Below, piece by piece: positions 54,478-64,000 of a stretch of 64,000 nucleotides of DNA. The notes beneath the pieces are model-generated. The model saw only the letters and a list, made by a program, of their open reading frames with translations, had not been told where the DNA came from and searched no databases. The translations under genes were made by a program, and so were the position numbers. Source of the stretch: Sphingomonas sp. KRR8 (GTDB lineage: Bacteria > Pseudomonadota > Alphaproteobacteria > Sphingomonadales > Sphingomonadaceae). Each line of letters begins with the position of its first letter. Position 1 is the first letter of the stretch. The DNA lies in contig NZ_CP097462.1 of the NCBI RefSeq assembly GCF_023559245.1, forward strand, positions 2,042,001 through 2,106,000, read 5' to 3'.

Positions 54478-55007
54478 TCCTGCGCCTCGCCGCCATCCTC
54501 CTGCTCCTCTACGCGCTGGGCTTCGCGCTGTTCAGCGTCACATTGGGCCAGCCGGCCGGAGCGGACGTGACGCAGGCGATCGTGGTCCTGACCGGCGGCC
54601 CCAACCGGATCGAGCGCGGCGTCGCGCTGATGCGGGAAGGACGGGCCAGGCGCATGCTGATCGCCGGCGCCGATCCCAGCGTGTCGAGGGCCGACCTGCA
54701 GAAGCGGCTCGGCCCCGGGACGAGCAAGGTGCTGCGCTGCTGCGTCGATCTGGGCTCGGAAAGCGTGGACACCCGCTCCAACGCCGAGGAGGCGGGGCGC
54801 TGGCTCAGCAAGAACGGCTTCACCTCGCTGCGGCTGGTGACCAGCGACTGGCACATGCGGCGCGCCGCCTATGAGTTCCGCCATCACTTGGGACCGCGCT
54901 ATTCCCTGCTGACCGACGCGGTGCCGACCAGGCCGCGGTTCCTCACCCTGTTCGGCGAGTACAATAAATATGTCCTCCGCCGGGCGGCGGTGTGGCTCGA
55001 CATGTAA
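54474..55007 (+). CDS. YdcF/SanA-family (DUF218) protein
   Basis: A 177-residue protein with an N-terminal membrane anchor (about 1-20) and the DUF218 fold: AIVVLTGGPNRIERGVALMREGRA, LIAGADP, SESVDTRSNAEEAGRWL and LRLVTSDWHMRRAAYEFRHHL. These are the marks of the ElyC/SanA/YdcF group, which acts in envelope lipid-carrier and vancomycin-barrier biology in E. coli; the reaction is unknown. It lies between ftsX and plsC, and its ATG overlaps the ftsX stop by 4 bp, so an envelope role is likely. Confidence 0.87.
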   Translation: MILRLAAILLLLYALGFALFSVTLGQPAGADVTQAIVVLTGGPNRIERGVALMREGRARRMLIAGADPSVSRADLQKRLGPGTSKVLRCCVDLGSESVDTRSNAEEAGRWLSKNGFTSLRLVTSDWHMRRAAYEFRHHLGPRYSLLTDAVPTRPRFLTLFGEYNKYVLRRAAVWLDM

Positions 55008-55015
55008 GGCGCGCC

Positions 55016-55732
55016 ATGCAGTATCTTCGTTCCGCCCTCTATTTCCTGATCTTCTATCCCGCGACGGTGCTCTACTGCATCGCCAGCCTGATCGTGGCCG
55101 CGTTCAGCGAGCGGGCGCTGCAGACGGTGGTGCGCGGCTGGGCGAATTTCCACCACAACCTCGTCCATGATCTGCTCGGCATTCGCTGGGAGATCGAGGG
55201 CGAGGTCCCGCCCGGGCCGCTGCTCATCGCCATCAAGCACCAGGCGATGGTGGAGACGATCGAGTCGCTGCGGCTCGCCGACACGCCCGTGGTGGTGATG
55301 AAGCGCCAATATGTCGACACCCCGCTGCTCGGCTGGGTGATGAAGGCGTTCGGGGTCATCGGGGTCGACCGCGAGGCGGGGGCGAGTGCGCTGCGGGAGA
55401 TGATGGCGCTCGGCAGGAAGGCCAAGGCCGACGGACGCCCCGTGGTGATCTTCCCCGAGGGAACGCGGGTCACGCCCGGCACCACCCCGCCGCTGCGCTC
55501 GGGCTTCGCGGGCCTATACCGAGCGCTGGGCATGCCGGTGGTGCCGGTGGCGCTGGACAGCGGTCGGCTGTGGACCAAGGGCCTGCTCAAGCGGCCCGGG
55601 ACCATCCACATTCGCATCGGCGAGACCATTCCCGCCGGTCTCAAGCGCGACGAGATCGAGGCCCGCGTCCACGCCGCGCTGAACGCCTTCGAGCTAGCCG
55701 CGCAGGCGGGCGCCGAGCTTCCCGGCCGCTGA
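55016..55732 (+). CDS. plsC: 1-acyl-sn-glycerol-3-phosphate acyltransferase
   Basis: PlsC makes phosphatidic acid from lysophosphatidic acid at the inner membrane. The 238-residue enzyme has an N-terminal helix (about 3-27), the acyltransferase motif I as AIKHQAMVETIES (HX4E rather than HX4D), motif III VVIFPEGTRVTPG and motif IV around GMPVVPVALDSGRLW. The HX4E form occurs in other alphaproteobacterial PlsC proteins, but this is the residue to check. The last 39 bp overlap the convergent pheT. It is the final gene of the ftsE-ftsX-ydcF run. Confidence 0.9.
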   Translation: MQYLRSALYFLIFYPATVLYCIASLIVAAFSERALQTVVRGWANFHHNLVHDLLGIRWEIEGEVPPGPLLIAIKHQAMVETIESLRLADTPVVVMKRQYVDTPLLGWVMKAFGVIGVDREAGASALREMMALGRKAKADGRPVVIFPEGTRVTPGTTPPLRSGFAGLYRALGMPVVPVALDSGRLWTKGLLKRPGTIHIRIGETIPAGLKRDEIEARVHAALNAFELAAQAGAELPGR

Positions 55733-58066
55733 CACGATCCGGGCGCTCACCGCCGCGATCTCTTCCTCGGTCAGCGTCTTGTCGGTCGGCTGCAGGACCA
55801 CTTCCACCGCGAGGCTCAGCTCACCGCCGTCCGGCTGGTAGCGGTCGAATACACGGGCACTGGCGATCAGCGCCTTGCCGGCGCCGCGGATCGCCCGCAC
55901 CAGGGCGTCGGCGGTCACGCCCCCGGGAACCAGGAACGCGAAGTCGCGGGTCACCGCCTGCAGGGCTGGCGGCGTGAAGGCCGGGCGGGTCCGGCTGCTG
56001 CTGCGCGCCGCCGGAATGGCATCGAGGTAGAGCTCAGCCGCCTGCGTGGCGGCCGGCACGTCGAACTGGCGGGCCAGCGCCGGATGCAGCTCACCAAAGG
56101 CGGCGATCACCGTCTTCGGGCCTAGCCGCAGCGTTGCCGAGCGGCCGGGATGCCAGGTCGGTCCGGCGTCGGGGAAGACCATCAGGTTGGCGACCGGCGC
56201 GCCCGCCGCCTCCAGCAGGGCCAGCACTTCGGCCTTGGCATCGAACGGGCCAAATGGCGCCGCCTTGCCGCCCTGCCAGCCGCGCGGGCTCGCGTCGCCA
56301 GCAAGGAGGAGGCCAAGCGTGGGCTTCTCGCCGTCTTCGCGATAGCGCCGGCCGACTTCGAACAGCCGGACGCTGGCGGCGCCGCGATCGAGGTTGCGCT
56401 TGGCCGCGGCGATGAGCCCCGGCAGCAGGGAGGGGCGCATCACCTTCAGCTCTTCGCTGATCGGATTCGCGACGACCCACGGTTCGATCCCGTCGGTGAA
56501 GGGCGCGGCTTCGGCCTCACCGATGAAGCTCCACGTTACCGCCTCGTCGAGCCCGCGCGCGGCGGCGGCCCGTCGAACCCGCCGCTCGAGCCGCTGGGCC
56601 GCCGTCGCGGTGGGCAGGGCAACGCCTTCGCGCCGCGGCAGGGCGGTGGCGGGAATCTTGTCGAAGCCGTTGATGCGGGCGACTTCCTCGACCAGATCGG
56701 CCTCGCCGTCCACGTCGGGGCGCCAGCCGGGCGGGATTACGCCGCTACCGGTGACCTTGAATCCAAGCCGTTCGAGGATCGCGTGTTGCTCCCTGGCCGG
56801 GAGGTCCACGCCGGCCAGCCCGGCCGTGCGCTCCGGACGAAAATTGACGGTGCGGGGCGCGGTGATCGTGTTCCAGTCGCCGGCGGTGGCCAGCGTCACG
56901 TCGGACGCCTCGCCGCCGCACAGCTCGAGGATCACCGCGGTCGCGGCGTCGGTCATCTCGACGAGGTTGGTCGGGTCGACCCCGCGCTCGAACCGGGCGC
57001 GCGCGTCGGAGTTGAGCTGATGCCGGCGGCCGGTCTGCGCGATGCTGACCGGATCGAACCAGGCGCATTCCAGCAGGACGTTGGTGGTGCCTTCGCTCAC
57101 ACCGGTTAACTCGCCGCCCATCACGCCGCCGAGGCCGAGCACCGCCGCCTCGTCGGCGATCACGCAATCCTCCGCTGTGACCGCATATTCCTTGTCGTTG
57201 AGCGCCGTGAAGCGCTCGCCCTCACGGCCACGCCGCGCGACGATGCCGCCCTGCAGCTTGGCCGCGTCATAGACGTGCAGGGGGCGGGCGCGGTCGAGTG
57301 AGAAGAAGTTGGTCACGTCGACCAGCGCGGAGATCGGACGGAGGCCGACGGCGGTCAGGCGCTTGCGCAGCCACTCGGGGGAAGGCCCATTGCGGACGCC
57401 GCGGATCAGCCGGCCGGCGAACGCGTGGCAGCCGCTGCAGTCCTCCACGTGGATGGCAATCGGGTTGGCGCCGCTGACAGCGATCGCCGATACAGGCAGG
57501 TCCTTGAGCGTGCCGAGCCCGACCGCCGCCAGGTCGCGGGCAATGCCGCGGACGCCCAGGCAGTCCGGCCGGTTGGGAGTCAGCGCGACGTCGAACAGCG
57601 GGTCGTCCAGCCCGGCATAGGCCGCAAAGGCCGCGCCGACCGGTGCGTCGGCCGGAAGCTCGATAATGCCGTCATGCTCGTCGCCGATCTGCAACTCGCG
57701 GACCGAGCACATCATGCCGCGGCTCTCGACCCCGCGGATCGCCGCCACCTTGAGGGTGATGTCGCTGCCGGGGACATAGGCGCCGGGCGGGCCGAACACG
57801 CCTTTCATGCCGGCACGGGCATTGGGCGCGCCGCACACGACCTGCATGGGGCCGTTGCCGGCATCGACGCTCAGTACCTGCAGCTTGTCAGCCTGGGGGT
57901 GACGCTCGGCGGTCAGGACTTCCGCCACCCGGAACGGCGCGAGCTTCTCGGCCGGGTTGGTGACCTCCTCGACCTCAAGACCGATGCGGGTCAGGGTTTC
58001 GGCGATCTCATCGACCGAGGCGTCGGTCTCGAGGTGGTCGCGCAGCCACGACAGGGTGAACTTCAT
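55694..58066 (-). CDS. pheT: Phenylalanine--tRNA ligase beta subunit
   Basis: PheT, 790 residues, is the large non-catalytic subunit of the (alpha-beta)2 enzyme. Domains in order: EMAP-II tRNA-binding (about 40-150, [21 protein letters not shown]), B3/B4 editing domain (about 210-380, [26 protein letters not shown] in blocks), B5 (about 400-475), the core-like catalytic-homologue and a C-terminal FDX-ACB anticodon-binding domain (about 700-790, ending [15 protein letters not shown]). It is translationally coupled to pheS (4-bp overlap at 58063-58066). Confidence 0.95.
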   Translation of the reverse strand: MKFTLSWLRDHLETDASVDEIAETLTRIGLEVEEVTNPAEKLAPFRVAEVLTAERHPQADKLQVLSVDAGNGPMQVVCGAPNARAGMKGVFGPPGAYVPGSDITLKVAAIRGVESRGMMCSVRELQIGDEHDGIIELPADAPVGAAFAAYAGLDDPLFDVALTPNRPDCLGVRGIARDLAAVGLGTLKDLPVSAIAVSGANPIAIHVEDCSGCHAFAGRLIRGVRNGPSPEWLRKRLTAVGLRPISALVDVTNFFSLDRARPLHVYDAAKLQGGIVARRGREGERFTALNDKEYAVTAEDCVIADEAAVLGLGGVMGGELTGVSEGTTNVLLECAWFDPVSIAQTGRRHQLNSDARARFERGVDPTNLVEMTDAATAVILELCGGEASDVTLATAGDWNTITAPRTVNFRPERTAGLAGVDLPAREQHAILERLGFKVTGSGVIPPGWRPDVDGEADLVEEVARINGFDKIPATALPRREGVALPTATAAQRLERRVRRAAAARGLDEAVTWSFIGEAEAAPFTDGIEPWVVANPISEELKVMRPSLLPGLIAAAKRNLDRGAASVRLFEVGRRYREDGEKPTLGLLLAGDASPRGWQGGKAAPFGPFDAKAEVLALLEAAGAPVANLMVFPDAGPTWHPGRSATLRLGPKTVIAAFGELHPALARQFDVPAATQAAELYLDAIPAARSSSRTRPAFTPPALQAVTRDFAFLVPGGVTADALVRAIRGAGKALIASARVFDRYQPDGGELSLAVEVVLQPTDKTLTEEEIAAVSARIVSAAGKLGARLRG

Positions 58067-59127
58067 GCGCCCACTCCCTGCGCCAGGGTGGGCACGGCGA
58101 GCGCGCTGAAACCGTAATGCTTGAGCCAGCGGATATCGCCGTCAAAGAAGGCGCGCAGGTCGTCCATGCCATATTTGAGCATGGCCAAACGGTCGACACC
58201 GGTGCCGAAGGCGAAGCCCTGCCATTCGTCGGGGTCGAGGCCCGCGGCCGCGATCACCCGCGGGTGGACCATGCCGCTGCCCAGCACCTCCATCCAGCCT
58301 TCCGAACCACCCACGACGCGGCGGCCCTTTTCATGGCTGTAGCCGACGTCGACCTCGGCCGATGGCTCGGTGAAGGGGAAGTAGCTCGGCCGCATGCGCA
58401 GTACGATGTCGTCCCGCTCGAAGAAGGCCTTGAGGAAAGTCTCCAGCGTCCACTTGAGGTGACCCATGTGGATCGCGCGGTCGATGACGATGCCCTCGAT
58501 CTGGTGGAACATGGGCGTGTGCGTGGCGTCGCTGTCGGACCGGTAGACCCGCCCCGGCGCGATCACCCGGAGCGGGGCGCCATGCTTCTCCATCGCCCGG
58601 ATCTGCACCGGAGAGGTGTGGGTGCGCAGAACGCGCGCGGGCTCGTCGCCGCGCGGCTCGCAATAGAAGGTGTCGTGCATCGCCCGGGCGGGGTGATGCT
58701 CCGGCATGTTGAGGGCGGTGAAGTTGTACCAGTCGCTCTCGATTTCTGGCCCCTCGGCGACCGCGAAGCCGAGGTCGGCGAAGATCTCGGCCAGTTCCTC
58801 CATCACCTGGCTGACCGGATGGACGGTGCCCACCGGCCGCTCCGGCGCGGGGAGGGACAGGTCGACGCGCTCGGTCGCCAGCTTCCGGCTGAGCTCTTCA
58901 GCTTCGAGCGCTTCCCTGCGCGCGGCGATGGCGTCGGCGACGGCGCCGCGCATGCCCTGGATCTCAGGCCCGCGGGTCTGGCGCTCCTCGGGGCTGAGGC
59001 TGCCCAGCGTCTTCAGGAGGGCCGTCACCCAGCCGCTCTTGCCAAGCGCGCTCACCCGCTCGGAATCGAGCGCCTGCAGGTTCGACGCGGCGGCAATCCG
59101 CGCCAATGTGTTGTCGAGATCAGTCAT
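58063..59127 (-). CDS. pheS: Phenylalanine--tRNA ligase alpha subunit
   Basis: PheS is the class II catalytic subunit. The 354 residues have an N-terminal coiled coil (about 1-90), then motif 1 region [28 protein letters not shown], motif 2 [24 protein letters not shown], and motif 3 [29 protein letters not shown]. The ATG at 59127 gives standard length; the in-frame extension upstream lies within the neighbouring regulator gene and is spurious. The pheS-pheT order is the usual one. Confidence 0.95.
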   Translation of the reverse strand: MTDLDNTLARIAAASNLQALDSERVSALGKSGWVTALLKTLGSLSPEERQTRGPEIQGMRGAVADAIAARREALEAEELSRKLATERVDLSLPAPERPVGTVHPVSQVMEELAEIFADLGFAVAEGPEIESDWYNFTALNMPEHHPARAMHDTFYCEPRGDEPARVLRTHTSPVQIRAMEKHGAPLRVIAPGRVYRSDSDATHTPMFHQIEGIVIDRAIHMGHLKWTLETFLKAFFERDDIVLRMRPSYFPFTEPSAEVDVGYSHEKGRRVVGGSEGWMEVLGSGMVHPRVIAAAGLDPDEWQGFAFGTGVDRLAMLKYGMDDLRAFFDGDIRWLKHYGFSALAVPTLAQGVGA

Positions 59128-59161
59128 CTTGGCCGGGCTGTAGCGTCGGTGTCCGCCGACG

Positions 59162-60571
59162 TCACGCACCCACGAAGGGGAAGGGCGACACGGTCTTGCG
59201 GAATTCGTGCACGGCCAGCGTCCGACCGGCTGGCGGAGTGGCGCGGTACGCGCAGTCCATGCGGGGGCAGATGCCGCAGGAGGGTCCCACCGGAGTGACC
59301 GGCGCACGCTCCAGGTCGATGCCCTCGGCGCAGTGCAGCCGGTGCGCATGCTCGATGTCGCAGCCCAGCCCTATTGCCAGCAGTCCGCCGGACAATTCGG
59401 TCTTGATCGGCCGCTCGATGGTCCGAGCCACGGTGAAATAACGATGCCCGTCGGGAGTCTCGATCAGCTGGGTCACGACCTGTCCCGCCGCTTGGAAGGC
59501 CGCGTGCAGGTTCCAGCGGGGGCAGGTGCCGCCGAAGCGCGAGAATGGGAATTTCTCGCCGGCGTAGCGCTTGGACACATTCCCGGCCGGGTCGATCCGC
59601 AGCATGAAGAAGGGCACCCCGCGTGCGCCCTGCCGATTCATGGTGGTCAGGCGGTGGGCGACCTGCTCGACATTGGCGCCGAACTCCGCGCACAGCCGGT
59701 CGATCGAATAACGGTACCGCTCCGCTGCCGTCAGGAACTTGCCGTAGGGCATCATGATCGCCCCGGCCGCGTAATTGGCGAGGCTGACGTGGAGCAGGTG
59801 GCGGGTCCCGGCGTCCGGTGGCCGCGCCGCTTCGATCAGGCGGGCGATGATCGGGTGCAGCTCCAGCAGGCTCAGCTGGTAGGCGATGCCAAAGGTCTTG
59901 TTCTCGGGGCGAAGCAGCGACGAGAGCAACAGCAGCCGCCGTTGCGGATCGTAGACCTGGCTGGCGCCTTCCATTTCCTCGGGGCTGGCGACCCGCACGT
60001 CCACGCCATAGGCTTCCTTGAGGCGCCGGCGCAGCGGCTCGGCCACCGACAGCGGATCGCCCAGCGCGCCGCCCAGCGTCTCGGCGCCGTCTTCCAGGTC
60101 GGGAAAGTGATTGCGGCTCGACTGGATGAAGTCGCGAACCCAAGTCTCGGGCGTGATGTAGCTGCGCTCGTCACCTTCGGTGTCCGCGCCCACCGGGTGG
60201 CGCTGAAGCTCGCGGAAAGCGGTGTAGAGCCGGGTCACCGCTTCGGCCAGGGCGGGCGCATTGTCGGCCGTCTCTAGGATTTCCTGCCGGCTGACGCCCA
60301 GATCCTGAAACATGCCGTCGGTGAAGACCTCCGCCAGCTGGTCGGCGCCGCCATGCTCGCCGCCCTCGCTGGCAAAGGCGCGGATGTCGATGTCGTAGGC
60401 GTCGGCCAGCTTGAGCAGGATGCCCGCCGTCACGGGGCGCTGGTTGCGCTCGAGATGGTTCAGATAGCTTGGGCTGATCCCAAGCTCGGCCGCCATCGCC
60501 CCCTGCTGGAGGCCGCGCTCGCGCCGCAGCCGTTTGAGGCGGGCGCCAAGGAAGAGCTTGCGCTGAACCAT
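59162..60571 (-). CDS. XRE-family short-chain fatty-acyl transcriptional regulator
   Basis: A 469-residue regulator with an N-terminal Cro/C1 HTH (about 9-63, [36 protein letters not shown]), a central IrrE/ImmA-like metallopeptidase-type region (DUF955; the HELLHL-type site is not clear, so it may be non-catalytic) and a C-terminal DUF2083 domain with a Cys-rich end ([18 protein letters not shown] and [16 protein letters not shown]). It belongs to the RamB/PrpR/ScfR group, which binds short-chain acyl-CoA and controls glyoxylate or propionate pathways. It is divergent from aceA across 130 bp, so regulation of aceA-aceB is a strong inference. Confidence 0.85.
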   Translation of the reverse strand: MVQRKLFLGARLKRLRRERGLQQGAMAAELGISPSYLNHLERNQRPVTAGILLKLADAYDIDIRAFASEGGEHGGADQLAEVFTDGMFQDLGVSRQEILETADNAPALAEAVTRLYTAFRELQRHPVGADTEGDERSYITPETWVRDFIQSSRNHFPDLEDGAETLGGALGDPLSVAEPLRRRLKEAYGVDVRVASPEEMEGASQVYDPQRRLLLLSSLLRPENKTFGIAYQLSLLELHPIIARLIEAARPPDAGTRHLLHVSLANYAAGAIMMPYGKFLTAAERYRYSIDRLCAEFGANVEQVAHRLTTMNRQGARGVPFFMLRIDPAGNVSKRYAGEKFPFSRFGGTCPRWNLHAAFQAAGQVVTQLIETPDGHRYFTVARTIERPIKTELSGGLLAIGLGCDIEHAHRLHCAEGIDLERAPVTPVGPSCGICPRMDCAYRATPPAGRTLAVHEFRKTVSPFPFVGA

Positions 60572-60701
60572 GCTGAGAAGCTGTCAACTTTTTACAACGA
60601 GCACAAGTCTAATGTTGGCAGCTTAGCACTTCTCAACGGCAACTTGTCCGCCAACCTGCGTTCCAATGTCCCTGTAACCAGTTCCTTCAGGGGTGATTCG
60701 C
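60572..60701. promoter_or_regulatory. Divergent control region between the acyl regulator and aceA
   Basis: The 130-bp gap must hold both promoters and any operator. It is richer in A+T than its surroundings, especially the CAACTTTTTACAAC stretch at 60587-60600, which could be part of the regulator's own promoter. No clear palindromic operator is seen; short TTG/CAA half-sites recur (for example TTGTCCGCCAA at 60644-60654). An AGGGG ribosome-binding site precedes aceA. Confidence 0.5.
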
Positions 60702-61982
60702 ATGGCCGATTTCAGTGAAGTTGTTTCCGCTCCGCCCGGCCGTTTCGACGGAATCGAGCGGCCCTACAGTGCGGAGGACGTGAAGCGGCTGCGTGGCTCG
60801 GTGCCGATCGACCACACGCTCGCCCGGCGCGGCGCGCTCAAGCTGTGGGAACTGCTCAACGGCCAGGAAGAGCCAGTTCGGGCGCTGGGCGCCGTCACCG
60901 GCAATCAGGCGATGCAGATGGTCCGCGCGGGGCTTCAGGCCATCTACCTGTCCGGCTGGCAGGTCGCCGCCGACGCCAACACCGCCGGGGCCATGTACCC
61001 CGACCAGTCGCTCTATCCCGCCAATGCCGGTCCGGAGTTGGCCAAGCGGATCAACCGCACGCTCCAGCGCGCCGACCAGATCGAGCATCTGGAGGGCGGT
61101 GCCAAGCGCGACTGGTTCGTGCCGATCGTCGCCGATGCCGAGGCCGGCTTCGGCGGACCGCTGAACTGCTTCGAGATCATGAAAGCCTATATCGAGGCGG
61201 GCGCCGCCGGCGTTCACTTCGAGGACCAGCTCGCGTCCGAGAAGAAATGCGGCCACCTCGGCGGCAAGGTGCTGATCCCGACCCAGGCGGCAATCCGCAA
61301 CCTCGATGCGGCGCGGCTCGCCGCCGACATCTGCGGGGTGCCGACCGTGCTCGTCGCGCGCACCGACGCGGAAAGCGCCAAGCTCATCACCAGCGACGTC
61401 GACGAGCGCGACCGCCAGTTCATCACCGGTGAGCGGACGCCGGAGGGCTTCTATCGCCTGCGCGAAGGCAGCGGCCTCGACCATTGCATCGCCCGCGGAC
61501 TCGCCTTCGCCGCCCACGCCGACCTGCTGTGGTGGGAAACAAGCCACCCGGACCTGGAGGACGCCCGCAAGTTCGCGGAAGCCGTGCACAGGGAGCATCC
61601 GGGCAAGCTGCTCGCCTACAACTGCAGCCCGTCGTTCAACTGGGCGGCGAAGCTCGACGCCGATACCATCGCCAAGTTCCAGCGCGAGCTGGGTGCGATG
61701 GGCTACAAGTATCAGTTCGTCACGCTGGCCGGCTTCCATGCCTTGAACCACGGCATGTTCGAGCTGTCGTCGAATTACCGCGACCACGGCATGGCGGCCT
61801 ATTCCGAGCTCCAGCAGGCCGAGTTTGCGTCCGAAAAGGACGGTTACACCGCGACGCGTCACCAGCGCGAGGTCGGCACCGGCTATTTCGACGCGATCGC
61901 CACCGCGGTCAGTGCCGGCCAGGCCTCGACCACCGCACTCAAGGAATCCACCGAAGCCGCGCAGTTCGTTGCGGCCGAATAA
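60702..61982 (+). CDS. aceA: Isocitrate lyase
   Basis: AceA cleaves isocitrate to glyoxylate and succinate, the first enzyme of the glyoxylate shunt used on acetate and fatty acids. The 426 residues show [42 protein letters not shown], the active-site loop KKCGHLGGK with catalytic Cys, and [11 protein letters not shown] 60702, with AGGGG 8 bp upstream, is preferred to GTG 60693. The DUF4170 gene starts 25 bp downstream. Confidence 0.96.
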   Translation: MADFSEVVSAPPGRFDGIERPYSAEDVKRLRGSVPIDHTLARRGALKLWELLNGQEEPVRALGAVTGNQAMQMVRAGLQAIYLSGWQVAADANTAGAMYPDQSLYPANAGPELAKRINRTLQRADQIEHLEGGAKRDWFVPIVADAEAGFGGPLNCFEIMKAYIEAGAAGVHFEDQLASEKKCGHLGGKVLIPTQAAIRNLDAARLAADICGVPTVLVARTDAESAKLITSDVDERDRQFITGERTPEGFYRLREGSGLDHCIARGLAFAAHADLLWWETSHPDLEDARKFAEAVHREHPGKLLAYNCSPSFNWAAKLDADTIAKFQRELGAMGYKYQFVTLAGFHALNHGMFELSSNYRDHGMAAYSELQQAEFASEKDGYTATRHQREVGTGYFDAIATAVSAGQASTTALKESTEAAQFVAAE

Positions 61983-62007
61983 CCCGCCAGCCAAGGAGTA
62001 CAGGATC

Positions 62008-62211
62008 ATGGCACAGCGTTACTGGGTGATCGGGGGGGAATATCAGGATTGTGATTTCCAGGCGCTCCAGCCCGGCACCGAAAGGGTCAGCGGGCCCTTT
62101 GCCAACGAGCTGAAGGCGCGCATGGAATGGCAGCGCCTGACGTTCCGGGACCGCTGTGCGGCGACCGAGCGTTACGCCATCTGTGTCGAACCGGAGCTGA
62201 AGCTGCAGTGA
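62008..62211 (+). CDS. DUF4170 small protein inside the glyoxylate operon
   Basis: A 67-residue protein, MAQRYWVIGGEYQDCDFQAL at the start, with GPFANELKARMEWQRLTFRDRC and YAICVEPELK following; these match DUF4170, an alphaproteobacterial family of unknown function. The start has a strong AAGGAG ribosome-binding site (about 10 bp upstream). Its TGA overlaps the GTG of aceB (62208-62211), so aceB translation depends on it. That placement suggests a link to acetate or acyl metabolism, but the family is also found elsewhere, so this could simply be hitch-hiking. Confidence 0.85.
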   Translation: MAQRYWVIGGEYQDCDFQALQPGTERVSGPFANELKARMEWQRLTFRDRCAATERYAICVEPELKLQ

Positions 62212-63776
62212 GTGATGTCCTTGAGCGGCCCCGGGTCGCGGTTGAACCGTCCAATGTCCCCGGGGCCGAGGAGATCCTCACCGCCGACGCACTGGAGTTC
62301 CTGACCGAGCTGCACGAGCGGTTCGACGGGCGGCGGCGTTCGCTGCTGGCCGCGCGCGGCGACCGCCAGGCGCGGTTCCGGGACGGCGCGCTTCCGGACT
62401 TTCCAGAGGCGACGGCCGACATTCGGGCGGGTGAGTGGCGGGTCGGCGAGATTCCGGCCGACCTCCAGGACCGCCGGGTGGAGATCACCGGGCCGACCAA
62501 CGCCAAGATGGTCATCAACGCGCTCAACAGCGGCGCGAAAGTGTTCATGGCGGACTTTGAGGACGCCACGGCGCCGACCTGGGACGAACTGCTTCGGGGG
62601 CAGATCAACCTGCGCGCCCGCTGGCAGGGGCGGCTCGGGTTCACCGACGAGGGCACCGGCAAGCAGTATCGCCTGAACGACGAGGTTGCCGTGCTCAAGG
62701 TGCGGCCACGCGGCTGGCACCTCGATGAGCGGCACCTGACCATCGACGACCAGCCGATCAGTGGCGGGCTGTTCGATTTCGGGCTCTATTTCTGGCACAA
62801 CGCGCGCGCCGCTCTTGCTGCCGGCTCCGGCCCATATTTCTACCTGCCCAAGCTCGAGAGCCGGTTCGAGGCCGAGCTGTGGAGCGAGGTGTTCGCCATC
62901 GCCGAGGCCAAGCTGCGCCTGCCCCGCGGGACGATCAAGGTGACCGTGCTGATCGAGACGATCACCGCCGCCTTCGAGATGGACGAGATCCTGTTCGCGC
63001 TGCGCGAGAATATCGTCGGCCTCAACTGTGGCCGGTGGGATTACATCTTTTCGACCATCAAGCGGCTGGGCGACCGGCCGGACCGGCTGACGCCCGATCG
63101 CTCGGCGATGACGATGGATAAGGCGTTCCTCGCGGCCTACTCGCTGCGCCTGATCGACACCTGCCACCGGCGGGGTGCCTTCGCGATGGGCGGCATGTCG
63201 GCATTCATCCCGGTCAAGGGCGATGAGGCGGCCAACCGCCAAGCGATGGACAAGGTTCGCGCCGACAAGGAGCGAGAGGTGGGCAACGGCCATGACGGCA
63301 CCTGGGTCGCCCACCCGGCGCTGGTCCCGGTCGCGCTGGAGGCCTTCGCCCGGATGACGGGCCCCAATCAGCTGGGCGTGCGGCCGCGCCATGTGCCCGG
63401 GCGCGAGGAGATGCTGGAGCTGCATACCGGACCCCGGACGGAAGCCGGTGCGCGCGAGAACATCCGGGTCGGCATCCAGTACATGGCGGCTTGGCTGTCC
63501 GGCCGGGGCGCGGTGCCGCTTTACAATCTGATGGAAGACGCCGCGACGGCGGAAATCTGCCGGACCCAGCTGTGGCAGTGGTTGAAGTACACGGCTCCGC
63601 TCGACGATGGCCGCGCCTTCGACCGGCCGTTGTTCGAGCAATTGTTCGAGGACGAGCTTGCCGCCATAACTGACCAGCCGCACCTCGACGAGGCGGCCGG
63701 CCTGTTCCGCGCCATGGTGCTCGACCCCGACTGTGAGGAGTTCCTGACCCTCCCCGCTTATGATTTGCTCGACTAG
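62208..63776 (+). CDS. aceB: Malate synthase A
   Basis: AceB condenses glyoxylate and acetyl-CoA to malate, completing the glyoxylate shunt. The 522 residues have ITGPTNAKMVINALNSGAKVFMADFEDATAPTW, the catalytic-domain LIETITAAFEMDEIL, GLNCGRWDYIFSTIK and the family FAMGGMSAFIPVK. This is the A-type (about 530 residues), not the larger G type. The GTG at 62208 overlaps the DUF4170 stop; a longer in-frame form to 62127 lies over DUF4170 and is not homologous. Its last three bases overlap the convergent gene. Confidence 0.95.
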   Translation: MSDVLERPRVAVEPSNVPGAEEILTADALEFLTELHERFDGRRRSLLAARGDRQARFRDGALPDFPEATADIRAGEWRVGEIPADLQDRRVEITGPTNAKMVINALNSGAKVFMADFEDATAPTWDELLRGQINLRARWQGRLGFTDEGTGKQYRLNDEVAVLKVRPRGWHLDERHLTIDDQPISGGLFDFGLYFWHNARAALAAGSGPYFYLPKLESRFEAELWSEVFAIAEAKLRLPRGTIKVTVLIETITAAFEMDEILFALRENIVGLNCGRWDYIFSTIKRLGDRPDRLTPDRSAMTMDKAFLAAYSLRLIDTCHRRGAFAMGGMSAFIPVKGDEAANRQAMDKVRADKEREVGNGHDGTWVAHPALVPVALEAFARMTGPNQLGVRPRHVPGREEMLELHTGPRTEAGARENIRVGIQYMAAWLSGRGAVPLYNLMEDAATAEICRTQLWQWLKYTAPLDDGRAFDRPLFEQLFEDELAAITDQPHLDEAAGLFRAMVLDPDCEEFLTLPAYDLLD

Positions 63777-64000
63777 AGAGTGAAGGCGGTGGCTTCGTGC
63801 GCGGCGATCACCGCCCGCACGACGTCGTTCATCAGGTTCATGCGGACGATCAGCGGGGTCGACGTGCGCTTGATCATCACCGCCACCGCATAGCTTCGGC
63901 CGTCCGGGGCGGTCAGCACGCCGATGTCGTTGTAGCCGGCCTGGACGCCGCCAAGCTCCTGCCCCGTCCCGGTCTTGTGGGCCAGGGTCCAGCCCGGCTT
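63773..64000 (-). CDS. Class A beta-lactamase-like serine hydrolase, C-terminal 75 residues (runs off the window)
   Basis: The visible end of a minus-strand gene encodes WTLAHKTGTGQELGGVQAGYNDIGVLTAP, with the KTGT motif of class A beta-lactamases and related DD-peptidases, followed by YAVAVMIKRTS strands and a C-terminal helix. The SxxK and SDN motifs would be beyond 64000, so activity cannot be judged. Its stop overlaps that of aceB by 2-3 bp. Confidence 0.8.
   Translation of the reverse strand, partial: KPGWTLAHKTGTGQELGGVQAGYNDIGVLTAPDGRSYAVAVMIKRTSTPLIVRMNLMNDVVRAVIAAHEATAFTL

Noticed and set aside
60693..60701. GTG at 60693 as start of aceA
   Set aside because: The ATG at 60702 is better spaced from AGGGG and fits family N-termini.
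62172..63683. A 503-codon minus-strand open frame
   Set aside because: It is antisense to aceB, whose domains are unmistakable.

Overview
The window is a compact, high-GC chromosomal segment of an alphaproteobacterium, most likely Sphingomonadaceae or a close relative in Sphingomonadales. The reasons are the gene families present (DUF3576, DUF1491, DUF4170, MmcB, a spore-coat-U chaperone-usher locus, paired DUF2868/DUF3482 genes), the conserved order parB-parA-rsmG-mnmG-mnmE near rho-hemE and maf-aroE-coaE-dnaQ, and the dense packing with many 4-bp ATGA/GTGA overlaps. I saw no insertion sequences, prophage or CRISPR array. Almost everything is core chromosome; the main accessory-looking block is the pilus locus.

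Layout. 1-2305 (minus): end of riboflavin synthase, ribD, a small membrane protein and a TonB protein. 2391-5362 (minus): gltX and nadE. 5447-8074 (mostly plus): prs, an SDR oxidoreductase, rpmI-rplT, and a small secreted glycine-zipper gene on the minus strand with a disturbed 3' end. 8148-12455 (minus): chaperone-usher pilus operon, faced by a very short pilin-like gene at 12751-13074 on the plus strand. 13121-23948: tRNA-Gly, a CnoX-type thioredoxin, a Lon-N protein, ubiH-like, ftsK, lolA, xth, ribA, yggS, a thiE-like gene, an outer-membrane barrel and a DUF3576 lipoprotein. 23966-27974: leuS-lptE-holA.

27977-41914 looks like the chromosome-origin neighbourhood. To the left of about 37.7-38.0 kb every gene points left (hemE, hemJ, rho, two TerC genes, mnmE, mnmG, rsmG, parA, parB). 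To the right every gene points right (maf, aroE, coaE, dnaQ, hpf, ptsN). The 289-bp gap between them has DnaA-box-like 9-mers, five GANTC methylation sites and a tandem AT-rich 8-mer. Two near-perfect parS sites lie 6-8 kb away beside mnmG and inside rsmG. Together these suggest replication start and ParAB segregation are encoded here.

41889-51535: thioesterase, DUF1491, cell wall hydrolase, MmcB, ankyrin protein, YcgN, a YgjP-type peptidase, PBP1A, msrB and the DUF2868/DUF3482 membrane/GTPase pair. 51581-59127: tRNA-Leu, a zinc-ribbon/DUF3426 protein, the ftsE-ftsX-ydcF-plsC operon, and pheS-pheT. 59162-64000: the glyoxylate shunt (fatty-acyl regulator divergent from aceA-DUF4170-aceB), then the end of a class A beta-lactamase-like gene. 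The most rewarding places are the candidate origin, the miniature pilin, the unusual MnmE/MnmG pair, the DUF4170 gene inside the glyoxylate operon, and the DUF2868/DUF3482 pair.
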